From DTKY01 sp037440765 (lineage in GTDB: Bacteria; Acidobacteriota; Terriglobia; Bryobacterales; Bryobacteraceae), in the NCBI GenBank assembly GCA_037440765.1, contig JBBITL010000074.1, positions 1-21,663 on the forward strand: DNA of 21,663 bases. The letters run 5' to 3'. A program made the position numbers and the translations under genes. Below the pieces are notes generated by a model that did not search any database, was not told the origin of the DNA, and worked only from the letters and a program-made list of their open reading frames with translations. This document shows positions 15,283 to 21,663 of this stretch, piece after piece; the stretch's first letter is position 1; each line of letters opens with the position of its first letter.

Positions 15283-15307
15283 CCGCTCCCTCACGGTCGC
15301 GGTTCGG
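15283..15307. repeat. Short CCGCT...GCGGTTCGG element, copy 2
   Basis: CCGCTCCCTCACGG followed by TCGCGGTTCGG, between the yidD stop and the yidC start. It resembles the 21-bp element at 2133-2153. The CCGC and GCGG ends can pair. Sequences of this type are, to my knowledge, repeated many times in some acidobacterial genomes, but here only two are visible. Confidence 0.35.
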
Positions 15308-15331
15308 TGGCCGGCAAGGAAGGTCTGATTG

Positions 15332-17041
15332 ATGCCTGAGCAAGACCAGAAGCCGGGCGGGATGTCCATGGAGCGGCGCTTGTTGATCGCCTTCGCTCTG
15401 ATGGGGCTGGTGCTGTTTCTCACCCAGTACATCTACAGTCCGCCGGCCAGCCCTCCGCCTGAGTCCGCCAAGCCCGTCCAGCAGAAGACTGAGGCCAAGC
15501 CCGCCGAGCCTGCCAAGCCCGCCGAGCCTGCCAAGCCCGCGGCCCCGGCCGTGGCAAGCCAGGTATCAGCCAGCCAGGAGGAGACTTTCATCCTGGAGAC
15601 GGACCTGTACCGCATCGCATTCAGCAACCGCGGCGCTGTTGTTCGAAGCTGGGTGCTGAAGCAGTACAAGGACGGCTCGGGAAAACCTCTGGACCTGGTT
15701 CACGGCCACGGTTCCACGAAGACCGGCTTCCCGTTCTCCTACGACTTCCCGGGCGGCGATCCTCCCGCGGATCTGAACAACGCCCTGTTCGCGGCCAAGC
15801 CGAGCGCCGACGGACTCGGAGTGGAGTACGAGTTTTCCGACGGAAAGGTCGCGGCGAAGAAACGCTTCGTGTTCCAGAAGAACCGGTATCTCGGCGAGAT
15901 TACGTCCGCCGTGTTTGCCGGGGGCCGGGCGGCGCCGCACGTGCTCGCCTGGCGGGGCGGCTTCGGCGATCCCACGGTGCCGAACCACGCTGCGACGCTC
16001 CACAGTCTTTACTTCGATGCGGGCTCGAACAAACTGGTGGTTCAGCAGGCCAAGGCCGCCAAGAACGGACCGGTGTCGAGCGCCGGATCGTACTTCTTCG
16101 CGGGGATCGAGGACAGTTACTTCACCGCGGTGTTTCTGCCGCTCGGCCAGGCTCCTTTCGAGATCCGGACTTTCAGCGATCAGGTTTCTCCGGCGGAGGG
16201 CGCCTCCGAGACGGCGTACCTGGGAGCGGGAGTCGGAGGGTCCGGGGAGAACCACTTCTCGGCGTTTGTGGGGCCCAAGGACATAGATGTCCTGCGAAGC
16301 GTCAACCCGAGGCTGGAGCAGGTGGTGGATTTCGGCTGGTTCGGCGTGATCGCCAAGCCTCTGTTCCTGTCGGTGAACTGGGTTAACAACCGCTGGGTGC
16401 ACAACTACGGGTGGGCGATCGTGGTGGTTACCATCATCATCAACTTCCTGCTGCTGCCGTTGAAGTACACCAGCCTGAAGTCGATGAAGAAGATGCAGAT
16501 GCTCCAGCCCCAGATCGCCGCCATCAACGAGAAGTACAAAGGCATTTCGATCCGGGATCCGCGCAAGTCCGAGCAGAACCAGGAGGTCATGGACCTTTAC
16601 AAGAAAAACGGTGTCAACCCATTGGGCGGCTGCGTGCCGATGCTGCTCCAGATCCCGTTCTTCTTTGCGTTTTACAAGGTCCTCACGGTCGCCATCGAGA
16701 TGCGCGGCGCCGAGTGGCTGTGGGTGAGGGACCTTTCCCAACCCGAGCACCTGCCCATACGGATTCTGCCCATCGCCATGATCGTCACGCAGTTCATCAT
16801 GCAGAAGATGACGCCTACGACCATCGCCGACCCCATGCAGCAGCGGATGATGCTGATGATGCCGCTCATCCTGGGCTTCATGTTCTACGGGATGTCGAGC
16901 GGCCTGGTGCTATACTGGTTGACCGGCAACGTGGTGGGCATCGCCCAGCAGTGGTACTTCAACCGTGGCGCGGTGAAGTTGCCCGCCGCGCCGCCGGCGC
17001 AGAAAGTCAAAGCCAGGGGCAAGAAGGCCGCCAGGACTTAG
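15332..17041 (+). CDS. yidC: Membrane protein insertase YidC (Oxa1 family, Gram-negative type)
   Basis: A 569-aa inner-membrane insertase that works alone and with SecYEG. Helix 1 (about 16-34) is followed by a Lys/Pro/Glu-Ala linker (47-75), a large periplasmic beta domain (about 80-320) and four to five further helices. Conserved core text: VNPLGGCVPMLLQIPFFFAFYKVL, QKMTPTTIADPMQQRMM, SSGLVLYW. Compared by eye with E. coli YidC, the groove Arg366 position is Asn371 here (IINFLLLPLK); Arg is not universal, and Asn may be normal in this group. A basic tail (KVKARGKKA) could contact ribosomes. ATG 15332 has AAGGAAGG upstream; the preceding in-frame TTG at 15329 is less likely. It lies in the rpmH cluster before khpB. 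Confidence 0.95.
   Translation: MPEQDQKPGGMSMERRLLIAFALMGLVLFLTQYIYSPPASPPPESAKPVQQKTEAKPAEPAKPAEPAKPAAPAVASQVSASQEETFILETDLYRIAFSNRGAVVRSWVLKQYKDGSGKPLDLVHGHGSTKTGFPFSYDFPGGDPPADLNNALFAAKPSADGLGVEYEFSDGKVAAKKRFVFQKNRYLGEITSAVFAGGRAAPHVLAWRGGFGDPTVPNHAATLHSLYFDAGSNKLVVQQAKAAKNGPVSSAGSYFFAGIEDSYFTAVFLPLGQAPFEIRTFSDQVSPAEGASETAYLGAGVGGSGENHFSAFVGPKDIDVLRSVNPRLEQVVDFGWFGVIAKPLFLSVNWVNNRWVHNYGWAIVVVTIIINFLLLPLKYTSLKSMKKMQMLQPQIAAINEKYKGISIRDPRKSEQNQEVMDLYKKNGVNPLGGCVPMLLQIPFFFAFYKVLTVAIEMRGAEWLWVRDLSQPEHLPIRILPIAMIVTQFIMQKMTPTTIADPMQQRMMLMMPLILGFMFYGMSSGLVLYWLTGNVVGIAQQWYFNRGAVKLPAAPPAQKVKARGKKAART
15497..15532 (+). repeat. 18-bp tandem repeat inside yidC
   Basis: AAGCCCGCCGAGCCTGCC is present twice in perfect tandem (15497-15514 and 15515-15532), followed by a partial third unit. 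It encodes KPAEPA repeats in the flexible linker after helix 1. Such repeats can change copy number by slippage without breaking the frame. Confidence 0.85.
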
Positions 17042-17044
17042 CAC

Positions 17045-17614
17045 GTGAGCAAGACGAAGTACTCCGCCGAATCCATCGGACCCCGGATCGAACGCTTCCT
17101 GAGCACAATCGCCAGGAGCGCCGGCTTCCAGCTCCGCTTTGAAATCTCGGACGCCCGTAATTCGCACCCGGAGTTTGAGAACCCCGAAGTGGTGGTGCGG
17201 TTCAGCGGCAAGGACGTCGAGTTGCTGTTGAACAACCGCGCCGAGGTGCTGCTGGCGCTCGAGCACCTGACGATGGAGATGCTCGGCATGCCTGCCGAGG
17301 ACCACACGCGCCTTTGCTTCGACGCCAACGACTACCGCACGCTGCGCATCGAGGAACTGCGGCTGAGCGCCACGGCCGCGGCCGAGAAGGTCCGCCGGGT
17401 CGGCGTGCCATTCACCTTCAGCCCCATGACCAGCCGGGAGAGGCGGATCATCCACCTGGCGATGAGGAACGAGCCCGGCGTGCGGAGCGAAAGCGCCGGC
17501 GCGGGCAGCCACAGGCAGGTGGTGATTTACCCGGAGGGCATGACCGCCGCGGCGCCGCCGGCGCCGCCCGCGCCTCCCGGTCCGCAGTACTCGACGCGGC
17601 GCCGGCGCCGCTGA
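17045..17614 (+). CDS. khpB: KhpB/Jag RNA-binding protein (KH + R3H)
   Basis: A 189-aa protein. A KH-like region lies at about 15-90 (VVVRFSGKDVELLLNNRAEVLLALEHL), followed by an R3H region at about 96-162 with the R133-x3-H137 signature (RERRIIHLAM) and HRQVVIYP. The Jag_N domain found in the Firmicutes protein is absent, as in many non-Firmicutes copies. A Pro/Ala and Arg-rich tail ends the protein. KhpB binds RNA and in several bacteria affects cell-wall synthesis. GTG 17045 has AGGA upstream. It sits 3 bp after yidC and 1 bp before mnmE, a standard position. Gene name as khpB/jag. Confidence 0.9.
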   Translation: MSKTKYSAESIGPRIERFLSTIARSAGFQLRFEISDARNSHPEFENPEVVVRFSGKDVELLLNNRAEVLLALEHLTMEMLGMPAEDHTRLCFDANDYRTLRIEELRLSATAAAEKVRRVGVPFTFSPMTSRERRIIHLAMRNEPGVRSESAGAGSHRQVVIYPEGMTAAAPPAPPAPPGPQYSTRRRRR

Positions 17615-17615
17615 A

Positions 17616-18953
17616 TTGAACCTTCGCGACACCATCGTGGCCGTTTCCACGCCCCCGGGGCGGGGCGGCCTGGGGGTGGTGCGACTCTCGGGAGAAACTG
17701 CCAGGCCGATCGCTGAGCGGCTTCTGCGCTTCAGGGGAACGCTCCGGTGGCAGCCTTGGGCAGCCGCGCTCGCGGACCTGACGGATGCGGAAGGCGCCAC
17801 GTTAGACCAGGTGGTGGCCATTTTTTTCCCGAAGCCGCGCTCCTGCACGGCGGAGGATGTGGTGGAGATCTCCTGTCACGGTTCGCCCGTGATCCTGCGT
17901 CACGTGGTTGAGAGAGCCTGCCGGGAGGGCGCTAGACCGGCCGAACCTGGAGAGTTCACCCTGCGCGCCTACCTCAACGGCCGGATCGACCTGCCACAGG
18001 CCGAGGCGGTCCGGGACCTTATTGAAGCCACCACGCTTTACCAGGCCAAGGTCGCTGCCCGGCAGATGGACGGGGCGCTGTCGCGCGAAATCGCTCCGCT
18101 CAAGGAGCGCCTGCTGGAACTCATCTCACTGCTCGAAGCCGGGATCGACTTCGCCGAGGACGACGTAGAGGTGGCGGAAACCGGCGGGATTCTGCGACGC
18201 CTGGACCCGGTTCTGACGGAGATCCGGCGGCTGGCCGGGAGCTTCTCTTACGGGAGGCTGGTGCACAGCGGGCTGGCGCTCGCCATTATCGGCCGGCCGA
18301 ACGCGGGCAAGAGCAGCCTGTTCAACCGCCTTCTGGAGCAGGACCGGGCAATCGTGACAGACACGCCCGGCACAACCAGGGACCTGGTGTCGGAGGCCGC
18401 CTCTTTGGAAGGCATCCCCGTCAGGTACATGGATACTGCCGGCATACGGGACTGCCCCGGTCCAATCGAAACGCTCGGTATCGAACGAAGCTACCAGGCC
18501 ATGGCCGATGCGGACCTGACCCTGGTGGTGATCGACCTCTCCACGCCTTATGATCCTGCACTGACCGGGACGGCCAGGCAGAAGGGCCGGTACATCCTGG
18601 TGGGGAACAAGTGCGACCTGCCGCGCAGGGCGGAATTGGATGAAGACGCCATGATCGTGTCCGCGCTCACCGGGGAAGGGATTCCCGAACTGCGCCGCCG
18701 GATCGTGGATGAGATCACTCCGGAGGCGGCCAGCGGCGCGGGCTTCATCACCAGCATCCGCCATGAACAGCTCCTGAGAGAGTCGGCCGCGAGCCTGGCG
18801 AAGGCGCACGCGGCGGCGCTCGAAGGCATCCCGCACGAGATGCTGCTGCTGGACCTTTACGCGGCGCTCCAGAACATCGACGCGATGACCGGCGCCACCA
18901 CCGCCGACGATATCCTGGACCGGATTTTTTCCACTTTCTGCATCGGCAAGTAA
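17616..18953 (+). CDS. mnmE: tRNA modification GTPase MnmE
   Basis: A 445-aa GTPase. With MnmG it puts carboxymethylaminomethyl groups on uridine 34 of certain tRNAs. Seen: N-terminal tetrahydrofolate-binding domain (DTIVAVSTPPGRGGLGVVRLSG), helical domain, and a G domain with G1 GRPNAGKSS (226-234), switch TDTPGTTRD, G3 DTAG (273-276) and G4 NKCD (331-334). It ends in FCIGK with the essential Cys442. The length is normal. TTG 17616 gives MNLRDTIVAVSTPPG, the usual opening. The start is one base after the khpB stop, and no other start fits. A palindrome directly follows the stop. Confidence 0.96.
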   Translation: MNLRDTIVAVSTPPGRGGLGVVRLSGETARPIAERLLRFRGTLRWQPWAAALADLTDAEGATLDQVVAIFFPKPRSCTAEDVVEISCHGSPVILRHVVERACREGARPAEPGEFTLRAYLNGRIDLPQAEAVRDLIEATTLYQAKVAARQMDGALSREIAPLKERLLELISLLEAGIDFAEDDVEVAETGGILRRLDPVLTEIRRLAGSFSYGRLVHSGLALAIIGRPNAGKSSLFNRLLEQDRAIVTDTPGTTRDLVSEAASLEGIPVRYMDTAGIRDCPGPIETLGIERSYQAMADADLTLVVIDLSTPYDPALTGTARQKGRYILVGNKCDLPRRAELDEDAMIVSALTGEGIPELRRRIVDEITPEAASGAGFITSIRHEQLLRESAASLAKAHAAALEGIPHEMLLLDLYAALQNIDAMTGATTADDILDRIFSTFCIGK

Positions 18954-18973
18954 GGGCCGGGCATGCCCGGCCC
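18954..18973. terminator. Palindrome GGGCCGGGCATGCCCGGCCC after mnmE
   Basis: A perfect 20-bp palindrome starting at the base after the mnmE stop and ending one base before the convergent nusB stop. It serves both strands as a stem without a U-tract, so terminating or stabilising roles are inferred. A near-identical copy occurs 25 bp further on and another near 4680. Confidence 0.7.
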
Positions 18974-19429
18974 TCAGGACCCCGCGCTGCCGGCCCCGGG
19001 CCCGGCATGCCCGGCCCCAACGCGTCGAACCGCGTCCAGCACGCCGTTGATGAAGGCCACGGCCTCCTCCGAGGAAAACCGCCGGGCGAGCTCGAGCGCT
19101 TCATCGATTGCCACCGGGGCGGGCGTGCCCGCCTCCGTCATCTCGAAGACTGCCAGTCTCAGGATGTTGCGGTCCACGATGGGCATGCGATCCAGGCGCC
19201 AGTGCTCTGAGTGCCCCCCGATCTTGCGGTCGAGTTCAGCCACCGAGGCCATGCAGCCGCACACGAGCTGCTCCATGAAAGGGTCGGGCAGGGGAGGCGC
19301 GTCGCTCTCCTCGGCGCTCCGCAGCGACTCGTAGAACGCGCGTATGGCCTCTTCGGGCGGCTGCTGCCGCACGTCGGCCTGGAACAGGACCTGAAGCGCC
19401 CGCTCCCTGGATCGGTGGCGCGAAGGCAT
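18974..19429 (-). CDS. nusB: Transcription antitermination factor NusB, with extra C-terminal tail
   Basis: A 151-aa all-helical protein that binds boxA RNA with NusE (S10) to aid rRNA transcription. The family core is present: RSRERALQVLFQADV, PFMEQLVCGC, WRLDRMPIVDRNILRLAVFEM, PVAIDEALELARRFSSEEAVAFINGVLDAV. Homologues normally stop soon after NGVLDA. Here about 17 more residues follow (RRVGAGHAGPGAGSAGS), encoded across a copy of the 20-bp palindrome at 18998-19017, as if the repeat entered at the gene end and supplied a new stop. The tail is probably disordered. ATG 19429 is 7 bp after the ribH stop and AGGGG lies just upstream, suggesting coupling. Confidence 0.92.
   Translation of the reverse strand: MPSRHRSRERALQVLFQADVRQQPPEEAIRAFYESLRSAEESDAPPLPDPFMEQLVCGCMASVAELDRKIGGHSEHWRLDRMPIVDRNILRLAVFEMTEAGTPAPVAIDEALELARRFSSEEAVAFINGVLDAVRRVGAGHAGPGAGSAGS
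18998..19017. repeat. Palindromic repeat copy inside the nusB 3' end
   Basis: GGGCCCGGCATGCCCGGCCC differs from the copy at 18954-18973 at one base, position 6 (C for G), giving one mismatch in the stem. It is translated on the minus strand as part of the NusB tail. With the perfect copy it forms a tandem pair. Confidence 0.75.
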
Positions 19430-19436
19430 CCCCTGC

Positions 19437-19916
19437 TCAGGAGCGCGCGCGGAGCTTCCGCATGAGGTTGCCCATCTCGACGGCGCTCATGGCGGCGTCG
19501 AAGCCCTTGTTGCCGCTCTTGGCGCCGGCGCGGTCGATGGCCTGCTCCAGCGTCTCGCAGGTGAGGACGCCGAAGGAGACCGGCACTCCGAACTCCATGG
19601 CGGTCTGCGCCAGCCCTTTGGACGCCTCAGAAGCGATGTAGTCGAAGTGCGGCGTGTCACCGCGGATGACGGCGCTAAGGCAGATGATGGCGTCGTGGCG
19701 CTTCTGCGAGGCAATTTCCCGCGCCACCACGGGGAGCTCCCAGGACCCGGGCGCCACAACGACCTCGATGTTGCCGTCCTCGCAGCCCGTGCGCGCCAGA
19801 GCGTCCTTCGCTCCGGCAAGCAGGCGGTCCGTGATGAGGCTGTTGAAACGTGTGACCAGGATCGCGAACTTCAGGCCTTTCGCGTCAAGGTTTCCTTCGA
19901 TCGTTCTGGAGGCCAT
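19437..19916 (-). CDS. ribH: 6,7-dimethyl-8-ribityllumazine synthase
   Basis: A 159-aa enzyme of riboflavin synthesis that joins 5-amino-6-ribitylamino-uracil to dihydroxybutanone phosphate; it forms 60-mer or pentamer shells. Seen: LVTRFNSLITDRLLAGA, VVAPGSWELPVVAREIA, AVIRGDTPHFDYIASEASKG with catalytic His90, VSFGVLTCETLEQAIDRAG, and KGFDAAMSAVEM. The length is typical. ATG 19916 has GAGGG at an 8-nt spacing. nusB lies directly downstream, a common pair in bacteria. The gene is divergent from lepA, sharing a 63-bp spacer. Confidence 0.95.
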   Translation of the reverse strand: MASRTIEGNLDAKGLKFAILVTRFNSLITDRLLAGAKDALARTGCEDGNIEVVVAPGSWELPVVAREIASQKRHDAIICLSAVIRGDTPHFDYIASEASKGLAQTAMEFGVPVSFGVLTCETLEQAIDRAGAKSGNKGFDAAMSAVEMGNLMRKLRARS

Positions 19917-19979
19917 GTCTAATTCCCTCGAAAGAAAAGCCTTATGGGATAATTAAACTTCAGAGTTTCATCATACCGC
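19917..19979. promoter_or_regulatory. Divergent promoter region (ribH / lepA)
   Basis: An AT-rich 63-bp spacer between two divergent starts, unusual for this GC-rich DNA. GATAAT at about 19949-19954 could be a -10 for lepA on the plus strand, and on the other strand an AATTAT-like word could serve ribH. No convincing -35 boxes. No FMN riboswitch is present; the spacer is far too short. Confidence 0.45.

Positions 19980-21663
<1,684 letters not shown>

Noticed and set aside
19917..19979. FMN riboswitch before ribH
   Set aside because: The spacer is 63 bp and lacks the conserved AGGAUAUG/GGGAAUCNGGUG elements of the FMN aptamer.

Overview
The window reads as high-GC chromosomal DNA from a diderm bacterium, most likely Acidobacteriota and perhaps close to Bryobacterales/Solibacter. 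This assignment is inference. It rests on the GC-rich codon use, a BamD-like lipoprotein, a multi-domain S1 protein, the ECF sigma / HEAT-repeat anti-sigma / PDZ cluster, and short intergenic palindromes of a kind common in those genomes. No sequence search was possible. Most of the window is housekeeping and envelope genes. The least ordinary parts are a damaged ABC-transporter operon and a set of dispersed palindromes.

Layout. (1) 1-926 (+): the 3' end of an rRNA operon, with partial 23S, 5S and a terminator. (2) 975-2169: a convergent gene for a DUF6602-like possible nuclease, then about 445 bp without a credible gene that holds tandem hairpins. (3) 2170-4639 (-): an ECF sigma factor, its zinc-finger/HEAT anti-sigma factor (ATGA overlap) and a secreted double-PDZ protein. 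A closely similar 18-bp element precedes both the sigma gene and the PDZ gene, suggesting an autoregulated envelope-stress module. (4) 4696-6375 (-): ribosomal protein S1. (5) 6428-11502 (+): a membrane histidine kinase and an NtrC-type sigma-54 activator with overlapping frames, then ribulose-phosphate 3-epimerase, a BamD-like lipoprotein and a receiver-domain protein, all closely spaced.

(6) 11520-14448 (+): a YtrA/GntR repressor whose start codon lies in a CTGTATT-N8-AATACAG operator, an ABC ATPase, and an ABC-2 permease fused to a C-terminal LVIVD-type beta-propeller. The ATPase and permease genes each carry one apparent single-base insertion, so as sequenced neither is intact. (7) 14445-18953 (+): the conserved rpmH-rnpA-yidD-yidC-khpB(jag)-mnmE cluster behind a strong sigma-70-type promoter that overlaps the permease stop codon. 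rnpA has no ATG, GTG or TTG start. (8) 18954-19916: a 20-bp palindrome, then nusB and ribH on the minus strand. A second copy of the palindrome is translated as part of an unusual NusB tail. (9) 19980-21663 (+): lepA, cut off by the window end.

How the genes work together: region 3 with BamD, YidC and the kinase/activator pair covers outer- and inner-membrane protein biogenesis and stress sensing. Regions 1, 4, 7 and 8 supply ribosome and RNA functions (rRNA, S1, L34, RNase P protein, MnmE, NusB, LepA). The GntR-ABC operon is the accessory element. Its permease/propeller fusion is the best candidate here for something poorly described, with the caveat that its reading frames are broken in this sequence.
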